Below, piece after piece: positions 15,802 through 25,592 of a stretch of DNA of 64,000 nucleotides (position 1 is its first letter; every line of letters starts with the position of its first letter). The notes below the pieces were generated by a model. That model saw only the letters and a list, made by a program, of their open reading frames with translations. It did no database searches and was not told where the DNA came from. Location: NCBI RefSeq assembly GCF_002846365.1, contig NZ_PJMW01000001.1:62001-126000 (forward strand), read 5' to 3'. The position numbers were made by a program, and so were the translations under genes. This DNA is from Nocardia fluminea (GTDB lineage: Bacteria > Actinomycetota > Actinomycetes > Mycobacteriales > Mycobacteriaceae).

Positions 15802-16632
15802 CTAGGGCTTGCGGCCGACGCCGCCGACGATGCAGTTACGGACGTCGGAAAGGGGGGTGAGGTGGGGGCCGTCGGACCACCAGTCGTCGCAGCGGACGAG
15901 GCCCGGTTCGACCATGTCGAGAGTGCCGAACATGGCTTGGATCTCGTCGCGGGTACGGAAGCGGCCGCTGCCCATCGGGCTGTGGATGAACTTCTCTTCC
16001 ATCTTCCGGGCCAGCTCGCTGTATTCGGCGGTTTCGGGGTCGTGGAAGTGGGCGATCGCGACGAACGAGCCCGAGGGCAGGGCGTCGATGTAGGTCTGCA
16101 TCAGGGCGGGGCCGTCGTCACCGAGATAGTGGTGCAGGGTGCCGATGTGGAACAGGGCCAGCGGGCGGGTGAAGTCGAGTTCGCGGCGCACCGTCTCGTT
16201 GCCGAGGACTTCCAGGGGGCGGAAGATGTCGGCTTCGGCGATGCGGGTGCGGCTGTTGCTGGCCAGTAATGCTTGCGCGTGGACGAGAACCGACGGGTCG
16301 TTGTCGACGTAGACGACCTTGGACTGGGGGTTCACCCGCTGGACCACCTGGTGGGTGTTCTCGGCGGTGGGCAGACCCGATCCGAGATCGAGGAACTGGT
16401 CGATGCCCGCCCTGGCCAGGAACCGGCAGGCGCGGATCAGGAAATCGCGGTTTGCCCAGGCCAGGTCGTTGACTTGCGGAGCGACGCTGCGGACTTGGTC
16501 GAGCACCTGCCGATCCACCTCGTAATTGTCCTTGCCGTTGAGTGCGGCGTCGTAGACACGCGCGATACTCGCCCGGGTGGTGTCGACCCCGACCGGTACA
16601 GCGCTGGGGTAGGCGGCAGAGGAATGCGACAT
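15802..16632 (-). CDS. DUF574-type SAM-dependent methyltransferase
   Basis: 276 aa. Matches the actinobacterial DUF574 (S-adenosyl methyltransferase) family from end to end: RASIARVYDAALNGKDNYEVDR, the SAM motif FLDLGSGLPT, VVYVDNDPSVL, and the terminal block VEPGLVRCDDWW. The family is abundant in Nocardia and Streptomyces and often lies near biosynthetic genes, but substrates are unknown. ATG 16632 has AAAGG upstream. Nothing adjacent shows its acceptor. Confidence 0.85.
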   Translation of the reverse strand: MSHSSAAYPSAVPVGVDTTRASIARVYDAALNGKDNYEVDRQVLDQVRSVAPQVNDLAWANRDFLIRACRFLARAGIDQFLDLGSGLPTAENTHQVVQRVNPQSKVVYVDNDPSVLVHAQALLASNSRTRIAEADIFRPLEVLGNETVRRELDFTRPLALFHIGTLHHYLGDDGPALMQTYIDALPSGSFVAIAHFHDPETAEYSELARKMEEKFIHSPMGSGRFRTRDEIQAMFGTLDMVEPGLVRCDDWWSDGPHLTPLSDVRNCIVGGVGRKP

Positions 16633-16806
16633 CGGGAGCGCCTTTCGAGCATCGGAGCCGACTGGACCAATTCAGCGTAGTTCATCGGTTACGTTGGCCG
16701 ACAAGCTATTCCGACTCCGTGCGGCACCGGCCGCGAACCGGGTACCCGGAGTACCCGTATCAACGGTCTCCTATTCCTGCGTATCCGCCGGGCCCAGGAT
16801 TCGAGC

Positions 16807-18273
16807 ATGATCCAGATGCTCGAACCAGCCCCGAAGTCCGATTCGATGACGCGCAGGCGTTCTGTCGCCGTGCTCGTCGTCATCCTCACCGGCCAGTTCA
16901 TGACCGTGCTCGACGGCTCCATCGTCAACGTCGCCGTTCCCGCCATTCGTTCGGACCTCGATACCGGCGGGGCCGCGCTGCAATTGATCGTCGCCGGGTA
17001 TGTGATCGCGTACGCGGTGTTGCTGATCGGTGGTGCGCGCCTGGGCGATCGGTGTACGCAGCGGCGCACCTTCATCGCGGGTCTGGCGGTGTTCACCCTG
17101 GCCTCGCTCGCCTGCGGGCTGGCGTGGAACGAGTTGTCGCTCATCGTGTTCCGGTTCGGTCAGGGGGTCGGCGCGGCCGCGATGGCGCCGCAGGTGATGA
17201 CGCTGATCCAGCGCACGTTCGCCGGAGCGGCGCGAGCCAAGGCCCTGAGCATCTACGCGGCGATCGTCTCCGGTGGCCTGCTGGCCGGTCAGATTCTCGG
17301 CGGCCTGATCGTCGACGCCGATCTGGGCGGCTCCGGTTGGCGTGGGGTGTTCTTGGTGAATGTGCCGATCGGCATCGCGCTGCTGGTGCTGGCACCGCGC
17401 GTGCTGCCGGTCACCGTTGCCCGCACCGATCGAACGGTTGACGGTCTGGGCTCGGTGACGCTCACGGCTACCGTGCTGTTGCTGGTCGTACCGCTGGTGC
17501 TCGGCCGGGAGCTCGGGTTCCCGCGCTGGTCGTGGCTGTGTCTGACGGCGGGCGTCCTCGGGGTGGCGGCGTTCGTTCTCGTCGAGCGCGCGGTCGCCGG
17601 GCGCGGTCGTGACCCCCTGTTCGCCCCGCAGGTGCTCGGCGCGCCCGGTCTGCTCGCGACGGCGACGACCCTGCTCATGGTCATGGGTACCTTCGGTGGC
17701 TGGCTGTTCGTGAGCGCCATCCATATGCAGAGCGACCTCGGCTACAGCGCGCTGCGGGCGGGCATGCAGTTCTTGCCGATGGGTGTCACGTTCGCCGCGG
17801 CCGGGCTGTCGTGGCAACGCATTCCGGCGGCGCTGCACGCGAGGATGATTCCGTTGGGGCTGGTGCTGAGCGCGGCAGCACTGGGCTGGCTCGCGTGGTT
17901 GCTCGGTGACGGCGCGGAGATCGGAGCGGCGGCGTCGATCGCGTTCGGGCTGTTCGGCCTCGGTAACGGGCTGGCGTTCAGTCCGTTGATGACTCGGGCG
18001 CTGGCCGTGGTGCCGGTGGCGCTGGCCGCCGACGCCAGCGGCATTCTGACCACGAGTGTGCAACTGGGGACTGTGGCCGGAATCGCGAGTTTCGGGTCGG
18101 TGTTCTTCGAACTGGCGGGAACGACCGCGTCGTCGGCGGCGGACGCGGTCGCGGTCGTGCATCTGCTCTGCGCGGCGGCCACACTCGCCGCCGCCGCCTC
18201 GTCCGCGCTCGCTGTGTACCGGTCGGCCACTGAGCGTGCTGAACGCGGGGTCATCGGTCCTGGGCTAGCGTGA
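16807..18273 (+). CDS. MFS drug efflux transporter (DHA2/EmrB-QacA type)
   Basis: 488 aa, predicted 14 membrane helices. Motif-bearing segments include FMTVLDGSIVNVAVPAI (helix 1), LGDRCTQRRTFIAG (loop 2-3 motif A) and VSGGLLAGQILGG (motif C region of exporters). It would export drugs or small molecules in exchange for protons. ATG 16807 begins a short soluble head; MTRRRSVA at codon 14 is an alternative start. No regulator is adjacent. Confidence 0.85.
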   Translation: MIQMLEPAPKSDSMTRRRSVAVLVVILTGQFMTVLDGSIVNVAVPAIRSDLDTGGAALQLIVAGYVIAYAVLLIGGARLGDRCTQRRTFIAGLAVFTLASLACGLAWNELSLIVFRFGQGVGAAAMAPQVMTLIQRTFAGAARAKALSIYAAIVSGGLLAGQILGGLIVDADLGGSGWRGVFLVNVPIGIALLVLAPRVLPVTVARTDRTVDGLGSVTLTATVLLLVVPLVLGRELGFPRWSWLCLTAGVLGVAAFVLVERAVAGRGRDPLFAPQVLGAPGLLATATTLLMVMGTFGGWLFVSAIHMQSDLGYSALRAGMQFLPMGVTFAAAGLSWQRIPAALHARMIPLGLVLSAAALGWLAWLLGDGAEIGAAASIAFGLFGLGNGLAFSPLMTRALAVVPVALAADASGILTTSVQLGTVAGIASFGSVFFELAGTTASSAADAVAVVHLLCAAATLAAAASSALAVYRSATERAERGVIGPGLA

Positions 18274-18339
18274 CACCATGCACGAGCTCAGGGCCGGTGA
18301 CATTTTTCGCCGGCTATCGGATCAGGAGATGATCGACCG

Positions 18340-19556
18340 ATGGTTGAGCACCACACCTCTGTGACCGCGCGACTGACGATCGGCGCGCTCGCCGTGCTGC
18401 TCGTCGGCTGCGGCACCGTCGAGGGCGCCGCGACACCCGGTGAGATCGATGTCCGGTCCCTCGACGTGGGCAGCTATACGACGGTGCCCGCCGATCTCGA
18501 GGTCGGCCGCAAACCCACCGACGGGCCGATTCTGGAAGGTCTGCGGATGGCGGGCGCGGTGGTGTTCCCGCACGAGGTCGATCCGGCGCTCGTCCACAGC
18601 TGGGGTACCGATGTCCTGGACACCCCGCAGCGAGCCTCGGAGACCTCGGCGATCTCGAATGTGAATCTCGCGGTGCTGGAACGGTATCGGATGATCGTCG
18701 GCTTCGATGTCGCCCAGGGCAGCCAGGCCTTCGACCGGACGAAACCGGCGATCGAAACCGACGCGCGGATCACCAGGGTGGTGCTGTTGCGGTTTCCGGG
18801 GGCGAAGACCGCCGAGGAGGCCGCGCGGGAACTCGAGGCGACCGATTTCCGGGTCAGTCCGGACAATCAGCCGGTGCCGATCCCCGGTTACGCTGCGCAC
18901 ACGCGCATTGGCGGCCCGGTATCAAGACGATCGGGGCCACCTTCGCGCACGGCGAGATCGTGGTGAGCATGTTCCTCCAGCATGCCTCGCCCGACATCGA
19001 TGCGCTGGCAAAGCGCGTCGCGGCCGTCCTCGACGCCCAGATACCGCTGCTCGACAAGTTCACCCCAACCGTGCCCGACCGGATCGCCGAACTGCCACGC
19101 GATCCCGATGATCTGTTGCGCCGCACGCTGATTCCCGGTCCGGCCGACCAGCGGATCGCCATCAGCGCGCGCGAATTCGCGGCGTGGCCGGGCCGGGCGG
19201 GCCTGCACTACCGCCCCGCTGAACCGGCCGAGCTCGGCGCGGCCTGGGATCACGGCGGGGTGGACAGCGTGGCGAATTCCTCCAGCACCACCCTGTTCCG
19301 GTTCCGTGACGACGCCGCGGCCCTCGCGTTCGGCGCCACCTGGCACGACACGCTCAGCACGGCCGCACACCCTGTCGCGGCGCCCGAGGGCCTGCCGCAG
19401 GCGCGGTGCGCGGAGCGGCGCGCGGGCAGCGCGCCCGCGCTGACCCGCTGCTATGTGAGTTACCGGCGCTACGGCGCGTTCGTCAGCGGCGCCGAGCCCG
19501 GCGGAGTTCGCCAGCAGGCCGCGGCACAGTACGCGCTGCTGGCGAACGCTCAGTAG
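18340..19556 (+). pseudogene. Lipoprotein (DUF7373-like) split by a frameshift
   Basis: Two frames make one protein of about 404 aa. The first (from ATG 18340, or GTG 18361) has a lipoprotein signal ending LLVGC and continues IDVRSLDVGSYTTVPADLE, a pattern I associate with Nocardia DUF7373 lipoproteins. It breaks at 18898-18902, where CAC is followed by an extra AC; removing those two bases gives ...YAAH-AHWRPGIKTIGATFAHG and joins the second frame, which runs to 19556 and is intact. As given the protein stops at 18966. Either a slipped AC repeat in the genome or a sequencing artefact. Role at the cell envelope unknown. Confidence 0.7.
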
Positions 19557-19574
19557 TTCAGGGGCCGGGCTGGT

Positions 19575-20066
19575 TCAGAGCTGGGCTTCGATCGCCTGCA
19601 CGACCTCGGCGGCGTCGGGGGTCGTGCGCGGGCGGAACCGGCCCGCGACCGTGCCGTCGCGGCCGACGAGGAACTTCTCGAAGTTCCACTGCACGTCACC
19701 GGCCGTTCCCTCGGCGTCGGCTGTGTCCACCAGCGCGGCGTAGAGCGGGTGCCGGTCGTCGCCGTTGACATCGGCCTTGGCGAGCAGCGGGAAATCGACG
19801 CCGTAGGTGACCGAGCAGAATTCCTGGATCTCCTCGGCGCTGCCGGGCTCCTGACCCATGAACTGGTTGCTCGGGAAGCCGATCACGGTGAAACCGCGCT
19901 CACCGTAGGTCTTCTGCAGTTCCACCAGGGCGCCGTACTGCGGGGTCAGGCCGCACTTGGAGGCCACGTTGACCAGCAGTACCGCCCGCTCGCCTGCCAG
20001 CTCACCCAGTGTGGTGTCCTCGCCGGCCAGGGTCTGCACCGCAATGTCTCGGATGTTCGCGCTCAT
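19575..20066 (-). CDS. Glutathione peroxidase family protein
   Basis: 163 aa thiol peroxidase, reducing hydroperoxides probably with thioredoxin or mycothiol-linked donors since actinobacteria lack glutathione. Conserved elements: NVASKCGLTPQY with the peroxidatic Cys (about residue 38), GFPSNQF with Gln, and the Trp in VQWNFEKFLV. A second Cys in EFCSVTYGVDFP may resolve the disulfide. ATG 20066 is the family start. Its 3' end meets the split lipoprotein with 18 bp between. Confidence 0.92.
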   Translation of the reverse strand: MSANIRDIAVQTLAGEDTTLGELAGERAVLLVNVASKCGLTPQYGALVELQKTYGERGFTVIGFPSNQFMGQEPGSAEEIQEFCSVTYGVDFPLLAKADVNGDDRHPLYAALVDTADAEGTAGDVQWNFEKFLVGRDGTVAGRFRPRTTPDAAEVVQAIEAQL

Positions 20067-20245
20067 CACTCACCACCAGATCTCTTCGAAGTCGGTTCGA
20101 TCGCCACCGTACCGGAGCCCGATCGGCGCGCAAGTGTCCCGCTGGGCGGGAGAATCTGTAACACGTTCTTGTTTTGTGGCGCGGTTCACGGCACCATTCC
20201 AAGCATGGGCGGTGACGCCCGCACCCCGAGCACCGGAGGAAGCCC

Positions 20246-21727
20246 GTGAGCGACCAGCCACATCGGATCGATACTGTTCGCCCGCTGCGCGCGAGCGAGG
20301 TGACGCAGTGGGATTTCGAAGCCGATGTGGTGGTGGCCGGTTTCGGGATCGCCGGCGTGTGCGCGTCGATCGAAGCCGCGCGAGCAGGCGCGAAAGTTCT
20401 CATCCTCGAACGGACCGGCGGCTGGGGCGGCGCGGCGGCGCTGGCGGGCGGATTCGTCTATCTGGGCGGCGGCACACCGCTGCAGAAGGCGCTCGGATTC
20501 GACGACACCCCGGAGAACATGGCGGCGTTCCTCACCGCGGCGCTCGGACCCGGCGTCGACGAGGCGAAGATCAACGACTACTGCGCGGGCAGCGTCGAGC
20601 ACTACAACTGGCTCGTCGAGTGCGGTGTGCCGTTCAAGGAGTCGTTCTGGGGCGAGCCCGGCTGGGAGCCCCCGCACGACGAGGGCCTGATGTACTCCGG
20701 TGGCGAGAACTCCGCACCGTTCCTCGACGTCGCCGATCCCGCTCCGCGCGGCCACGTTCCGGAGCTGGCGGGCAAGAAGATCGGTGAGCGCAGCGGCGGC
20801 TACATGCTGATGAAGCCGCTGGCCGACACCGTCGCCGAGCTCGGCATCGACGTCGAGTACGACACACGCATCCGCCGGCTCGTCGTCGACGACGAGGACC
20901 GGGTGGTTGGCGTGCTGGCCACCACCTACGGCAAGCCCGTCACCGTGCGTGCCGCGCGGGGTGTCGTCCTGGCCACCGGCAGCTTCGCCTACGACACCGA
21001 GATGATCGAGCGCTACACCCCGCGCCTGAGCGGCAGGCCCGGCGCGGCCATCGAGGAACACGACGGCATCGGCATCCGGCTGGCCCAGGCGCTGGGCGCC
21101 GAGCTCGCGCACATGGACGCCAGCGAGGTCGCCATCTTCGGCGATCCGCAGATGATGGCGCGCGGCATCCTCGTCAACGGACGCGGCCAGCGCTACGTCA
21201 CCGAGGACACCTACCCCGGCCGGATCGGTCAGGCGACGCTGCTGCAGAACGACAACCAGGCGTTCCTGATCATCGACGAAACCTCGCTCGAAGAGGCACT
21301 CGCCACCGAGAGCGCCACCCCGTTCTTCCGTTTCCAGCCCAAGTGGGTCGCCGAGACGGTCGCCGAGCTCGAAGCCGAGATGGGCCTGCCCGCACAGACA
21401 TTGCAGACCACCGTCGCCACCTACAACCAGCACGCCGAGCACGGCACCGATCCGGTGCTGGGCAAGAAACCCGAATGGGTGCGCCCGATCAAGGGAGCAC
21501 TCGCTTGCTTCGATCTGCGCGGGTTGACCGCCGGGTTCACCCTCGGCGGCCTGCGCACCGACCTGGATTCGCGGGTCCTGCACGTGAACGGCGAGCCGAT
21601 CGAGGGTCTGTTCGCGGCGGGTCGCTGCACCTCGGGTCTGTGCGCGTACGGCTACGTCAGCGGTGCCTCGCTCGGCGACGGCAGTTTCTACGGCCGTCGC
21701 GCGGGCAAAGCGGCGGCAGCGGGCTGA
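20246..21727 (+). CDS. FAD-dependent dehydrogenase (KstD/fumarate-reductase-like)
   Basis: 493 aa flavoprotein. FAD-binding Rossmann motif [21 protein letters not shown] near residue 29 and the second nucleotide stretch [13 protein letters not shown]; near the end [20 protein letters not shown]. This layout fits the fumarate reductase/succinate dehydrogenase flavoprotein superfamily, including 3-ketosteroid-1-dehydrogenases. GTG 20246 has GGAGGA upstream. A GMC oxidoreductase follows 145 bp later on the same strand; together they may oxidise an alcohol or steroid-like substrate. The exact substrate cannot be told. Confidence 0.8.
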   Translation: MSDQPHRIDTVRPLRASEVTQWDFEADVVVAGFGIAGVCASIEAARAGAKVLILERTGGWGGAAALAGGFVYLGGGTPLQKALGFDDTPENMAAFLTAALGPGVDEAKINDYCAGSVEHYNWLVECGVPFKESFWGEPGWEPPHDEGLMYSGGENSAPFLDVADPAPRGHVPELAGKKIGERSGGYMLMKPLADTVAELGIDVEYDTRIRRLVVDDEDRVVGVLATTYGKPVTVRAARGVVLATGSFAYDTEMIERYTPRLSGRPGAAIEEHDGIGIRLAQALGAELAHMDASEVAIFGDPQMMARGILVNGRGQRYVTEDTYPGRIGQATLLQNDNQAFLIIDETSLEEALATESATPFFRFQPKWVAETVAELEAEMGLPAQTLQTTVATYNQHAEHGTDPVLGKKPEWVRPIKGALACFDLRGLTAGFTLGGLRTDLDSRVLHVNGEPIEGLFAAGRCTSGLCAYGYVSGASLGDGSFYGRRAGKAAAAG

Positions 21728-21872
21728 ACCGCGCACGACCCACCGCGCGGGTTCTGTCAGTACTCTGCTTGCAGCGTCACGCCCGACGACGAGTCCGGCT
21801 GGGCTCACGGGCTTTTCACACCCGGGAGCAGGCGCGCCGAACGACAGACGCAGTGCAGATCGGAGTTGGACA

Positions 21873-23462
21873 GTGCAAGCAGGTGGGACGTCCGCGGATT
21901 ACGTGATCGTCGGCTCCGGATCCGCGGGGGCGGTGCTGGCGAATCGGCTCAGTGCCGACCCGGGCACCACGGTCGTGCTGTTGGAGGCAGGTCCCGACGA
22001 CGACGACAAGTTCGCCCGTATCCCCGCCGCGTTCTCGAAGCTGTTTCGCAGCGAGCGGGATTGGGACTATCTGACCGAGCCGCAGGCCGAGCTCGGTGAC
22101 CGGCAGATCTACTGGCCGCGCGGCAAGACCTTCGGCGGCTCGTCCTCGATGAACGCGATGATGTGGGTGCGTGGATTCCGCGCCGACTACGAGGAATGGG
22201 GACTGCTGGCAGGCGAGAAGTGGAACTTCGCCGCCGCGGTGGAGCAGTTCCGCAAGATCGAGAACGTCCAGGACGCACAGTTCCCCGACGAGGGTTCCAA
22301 GGGCCCGCAGCACGTGCAGCGCCAGCGCAGCCCGCGCGCGTCGACGCACGCGTTCCTCGAAGCCGCGCGCCAGGCGGGCCACGAACTCGAATCGGCGAAC
22401 CGGCCCGCACCCAAGGGCTTCACCCAGACCATGGTGACCCAGCGCGACGGCAGGCGCTGGAGCACCGCCGACGGATATCTGCGTCCGGCGATGAAGCGGG
22501 CGAACCTGACCGTGCTGGCCGAGTCGCTGGCCACCCGTGTGCTGTTCGAAGGCACCAAGGCCGTGGGCGTCGAGTACCGCAACGGCGAGCAGACCCGCAC
22601 CGTGACCGCCACTCGCGAGGTCATCCTGTGTGGTGGCGCGGTGAACAGCCCTCAGCTGCTGCAGCTTTCGGGCATCGGCGATCAGGACGAGCTCAAAAAA
22701 CACGGCATCGAGCTGGTCGCGCACTCCCCCGAGGTCGGCGCGAATCTGCAGGACCACCTCATCTCGGCGCTGGGCTACAGCGTGGATTCCGATTCGCTGT
22801 TCACCGCCGAGAAGCCCCTCGAACTGATCAACTACCTGGTCCGCCACCGTGGCATGCTCACCTCCAATGTCGGGGAGGCGTACGGTTTCGTGCGCAGCGA
22901 GCCCGATCTCGAGCACCCCGACCTGGAGCTGATCTACGCGCCGGCGCCGTTCTATCACGAGGGTCTGGTCGAGGCCTCCGAACACGGTGTGGTGCTCGGT
23001 GCGATCCTGCTCCGCCCGCGCAGTCGCGGCAAGATCAGCCTGGCCTCGGCCGATCCGACGGCCAAGCCGGTGATCGATCCGCGGTGTCTGTCCGATGCCG
23101 AGGGCGCCGACCGGGCCGCGCTGGCCGCCGGACTTCGGGTGTGTGCCGGGCTCGCCGGGCAGCCCGCGCTCAAGAGCACGCTCGGCGCGCTGATCTACCC
23201 GCCGCAGGCGCCCGAGGATCTCGAGGCGACCATCGCGCTGACCATCGAACAGTTCTCGCACACCCTCTACCACCCGGTCGGCACCTGCCGGATGGGCACC
23301 GACGCCGCCAGCGTCGTCACCCCGGACCTGAAGGTCCGCGGCGTCGAGGGACTGCGCGTGGCCGACGCCTCGGTGATGCCGTTGATCATCCGCGGCCACA
23401 CCAACGCCCCCGCCATCTTCATCGGCGAGCAGGCCGCGGACTTCATCCTGGCTCAGGCCTGA
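21873..23462 (+). CDS. GMC family oxidoreductase (choline-dehydrogenase-like)
   Basis: 529 aa FAD enzyme oxidising an alcohol to an aldehyde. Dinucleotide motif [18 protein letters not shown] at residue about 10, GMC signature 1 in [21 protein letters not shown], signature 2 in [16 protein letters not shown], and the C-terminal catalytic His region HPVGTCRMG plus [16 protein letters not shown] 21873 ([10 protein letters not shown]) has GGAG upstream; the frame open upstream of it is not family-like. No betaine-aldehyde dehydrogenase is adjacent, so choline as substrate is not supported. Confidence 0.88.
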   Translation: MQAGGTSADYVIVGSGSAGAVLANRLSADPGTTVVLLEAGPDDDDKFARIPAAFSKLFRSERDWDYLTEPQAELGDRQIYWPRGKTFGGSSSMNAMMWVRGFRADYEEWGLLAGEKWNFAAAVEQFRKIENVQDAQFPDEGSKGPQHVQRQRSPRASTHAFLEAARQAGHELESANRPAPKGFTQTMVTQRDGRRWSTADGYLRPAMKRANLTVLAESLATRVLFEGTKAVGVEYRNGEQTRTVTATREVILCGGAVNSPQLLQLSGIGDQDELKKHGIELVAHSPEVGANLQDHLISALGYSVDSDSLFTAEKPLELINYLVRHRGMLTSNVGEAYGFVRSEPDLEHPDLELIYAPAPFYHEGLVEASEHGVVLGAILLRPRSRGKISLASADPTAKPVIDPRCLSDAEGADRAALAAGLRVCAGLAGQPALKSTLGALIYPPQAPEDLEATIALTIEQFSHTLYHPVGTCRMGTDAASVVTPDLKVRGVEGLRVADASVMPLIIRGHTNAPAIFIGEQAADFILAQA

Positions 23463-23507
23463 TCGAGGTGATGGTGGCGCGCGGGCAACCGCGCGCCACC
23501 ATCACTC

Positions 23508-23852
23508 TCACACTGCCGCGAGACCCAGCGAAGCGGCCGCGAGCAGCAGATACGGCAGCGGATAGCCCAGATCCGAGTACTGACGTGCTCGCAGCACGGT
23601 GAATTCGGCGGCGACGAAATACAGCACGAGTCCGGCCGCGGCGGCCACCGCCAGTGGCCGATAGGCCAGACCGGCGAGTAGTCCGAGTCCACCCGCCGCT
23701 TTGATCAGGGCCAACGGCGTGAGGGTCCAGGGCGCGAGGCCGTAGTGGCGCATGTTCTCGCGTACCCAGTCGGCGCGAACGACGTCGATCAGCGCGGCCG
23801 CCAAAGCGGCGACGGCCGCGAGCACGGTGACGACGAGATAGGTGGTGTGCAT
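23508..23852 (-). CDS. DoxX-like small membrane protein
   Basis: 114 aa with four predicted membrane helices, ending in a Leu/Ala-rich helix (LPYLLLAAASLGLAAV). The inner helices (LALIKAAGGLGLLAGL, RPLAVAAAAGLVLYFVAAEF) match the DoxX/SURF4-like family, linked to redox or thiol homeostasis. It diverges from the ECF41-type sigma factor gene across a 118-bp gap; DoxX-like genes are among the usual neighbours of ECF41 sigma factors, so it is the likely target. Confidence 0.8.
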   Translation of the reverse strand: MHTTYLVVTVLAAVAALAAALIDVVRADWVRENMRHYGLAPWTLTPLALIKAAGGLGLLAGLAYRPLAVAAAAGLVLYFVAAEFTVLRARQYSDLGYPLPYLLLAAASLGLAAV

Positions 23853-23970
23853 CGAATCAGATCCTCCGGTTTTCGGTGATCGGCGCCTCTGTCATCGTGG
23901 AGACAGCCGCCGTGGTGGACAGCCGAGTGCCGTCCTTGAACAGACGACCGGCGCGAGCGAAAGGTGACCG

Positions 23971-24852
23971 ATGCGCACTGACCCGGCCCAGGCATCGGCA
24001 CGCGCGTTCGAACAACGGCGCGATCGCCTGCGTGGTGTCGCCTTCCGAATGCTCGGTTCCGCGACCGAGGCCGAGGACGCGGTTCAGGAGGCATGGTTGC
24101 GCCTGTCCGGGACCGCCACCGATATCGCCGATCTCGACGGCTGGCTCACCACGGTTGTTTCGCGGATCTGCCTCGATGTGCTGCGGGCCCGCGCCCGTCG
24201 CGCCGAGGTCGCCTCCCCCGAAGGCTCCGCTCGCGTGGCGACCGGCGCCGGGGTGGATCCCGAAGCCGAGGCGCTGCGAGCCGATTCCGTCGGACGGGCA
24301 CTGCTGGTCGTTCTCGACACGCTCGGCCCCGAGGAACGCGTCGCGTTCGTGCTGCACGATCTGTTCGCCGTGCCGTTCGCCGAGATCGCCCCGATGCTCG
24401 GGCGCACGCCCGCCACCACCAAGAAGCTGGCCAGCCGGGCGCGGCTGCGTGTGCACGCGCCCGCCCGGTCCGAGCCGGCGCAACTGCTCGCGCATCAGGC
24501 CGCGGTGACGGCTTTCGTGCGGGCTGCCCGCGAGGGCGATCTCGGCGGACTGCTCGCCGTGCTCGCACCCGATGTGGTGCGTACCGCCGACCCGGCGGCG
24601 CTCTCGCCCGGTATGGCCCTGGTCGTGCGCGGTGCCCGCGCCGTGGCCGAGGGCGCGCTGGCGCTGCGGCGGCGCTCGCGCGAGGCCGCGCTGCTGCTCG
24701 TCGACGGCGCACCCGGCCTGGTGGTGCCGGGGCTCACCGGTGGCCCGGACTTCGTGGTGACGTTCCGCGTGCGCGATGGGCGCATCACGGCTTACGACGT
24801 GGTGGCCGCACCGGATCGATTGGCGGCGCTCACCTTGTCGCTGCTCGCCTGA
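23971..24852 (+). CDS. ECF41-type sigma factor (SigJ-like) with SnoaL-like tail
   Basis: 293 aa. Sigma region 2 (RLRGVAFRMLGSATEAEDAV, then QEAWLRL) and region 4 (LGPEERVAFVLHDLFAVPFA, then EIAPMLGRTPATTKKLASRAR) are clear. A C-terminal NTF2/SnoaL-like domain of about 110 aa ends with VVAAPDRLAAL, close to the conserved N-P-D-K-L of ECF41 tails, which set activity instead of an anti-sigma factor. No anti-sigma gene is present, as expected. The divergent DoxX-like gene is the likely regulon member. Confidence 0.85.
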   Translation: MRTDPAQASARAFEQRRDRLRGVAFRMLGSATEAEDAVQEAWLRLSGTATDIADLDGWLTTVVSRICLDVLRARARRAEVASPEGSARVATGAGVDPEAEALRADSVGRALLVVLDTLGPEERVAFVLHDLFAVPFAEIAPMLGRTPATTKKLASRARLRVHAPARSEPAQLLAHQAAVTAFVRAAREGDLGGLLAVLAPDVVRTADPAALSPGMALVVRGARAVAEGALALRRRSREAALLLVDGAPGLVVPGLTGGPDFVVTFRVRDGRITAYDVVAAPDRLAALTLSLLA

Positions 24853-24925
24853 TCAGGGCCGCGACGGACCGGAATTCCGGGTTTCGGCACTCGATGCGGA
24901 CATGCGGACGATGCGCGTAGCGCGC

Positions 24926-25408
24926 TCAGAAGGCGGGAACGCGGGCGAATCCCAACGGCGGCGTCGGCACGGGGCCCGAACGCAGCTCGTGGCGGAAGTC
25001 CGGGAGCAGCGGCAGCACGTCGACATTGCGGGCGGCGTAGCAACGCACCATCGGCAGCGCCCGCGAGACCTCCGCGCGTTCGACCGGCTCGGCGTCCACG
25101 AACGCGAGCGAGTCCAGGCCGAGGCCGAGGCCGAGGGTGCCTGCGATCCGGACGATCGAGGCCGACTTGCGGCCCCAGCCGACCTCGACCGCCGAGAACA
25201 TGTCGTAGAGCCCGTGCCGGTAGAGCGTGTGCAAGGTTCTGGCCCGGTCACCGCGCGCGGCGACAGCATGCAGCACACCGCGCTCGCTCAGTTTCGTCAG
25301 CGTGCGCAGTGCCGGTGGGCGCGGCGTGGTGCCGGTCTCATCGTGGACGACACCCTCCCACAGGGTCTCGTTCAGTTCCCAGACCAGACATCGGACGGCA
25401 GGTCGCAT
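24926..25408 (-). CDS. HAD-superfamily IIIC/FkbH-like protein with altered catalytic acids
   Basis: 160 aa aligned to the FkbH/HAD-IIIC core: VRCLVWELNETLWEGVV, RGVLHAVAARGD, VEVGWGRKSASIVRIAGTLG, LAFVDAEPVERAEV. The family's D-x-D-x-T motif (nucleophile and acid/base) reads E11-L-N13-E-T15, and the second Asp of VDD is Ala. The motif III Lys (K81) remains. So it probably does not work as an ordinary HAD phosphatase or glyceryl transferase; it could be a binding or regulatory relative. A short GGCCGA repeat encodes GLGLGLG. ATG 25408 is chosen because family similarity begins there. Confidence 0.75.
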   Translation of the reverse strand: MRPAVRCLVWELNETLWEGVVHDETGTTPRPPALRTLTKLSERGVLHAVAARGDRARTLHTLYRHGLYDMFSAVEVGWGRKSASIVRIAGTLGLGLGLDSLAFVDAEPVERAEVSRALPMVRCYAARNVDVLPLLPDFRHELRSGPVPTPPLGFARVPAF

Positions 25409-25592
25409 GGCGCTGAACTCTACAACCACTCATAGCGAAGAACCAGACTTGTGACCGGTCACTACGTCGGCTGCCAGGCGTGGGCCCCCTACCCAGAACC
25501 TGACAATCCATTCCGGTTTCGTTTGTAGTTCGTTAGGGTGGGGTTCGCTGGACAGCGGGGGGTACAGCCGAAACTGGCGAAGGGAACACTTG

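Noticed and set aside
18278..18364. 28-codon ORF between the MFS and lipoprotein genes
   Set aside because: No ribosome site, overlaps the lipoprotein start in another frame, and has no recognisable sequence; could be a leader but unsupported.
22163..23602. Plus-strand frame of 479 codons inside the GMC gene
   Set aside because: Arg/Pro/Gly-rich shadow of the GMC oxidoreductase with no motif.
23853..23970. ECF41-type promoter (TGTCACA-N16-CGTC)
   Set aside because: TGTC words are present on both strands but no properly spaced pair was found.
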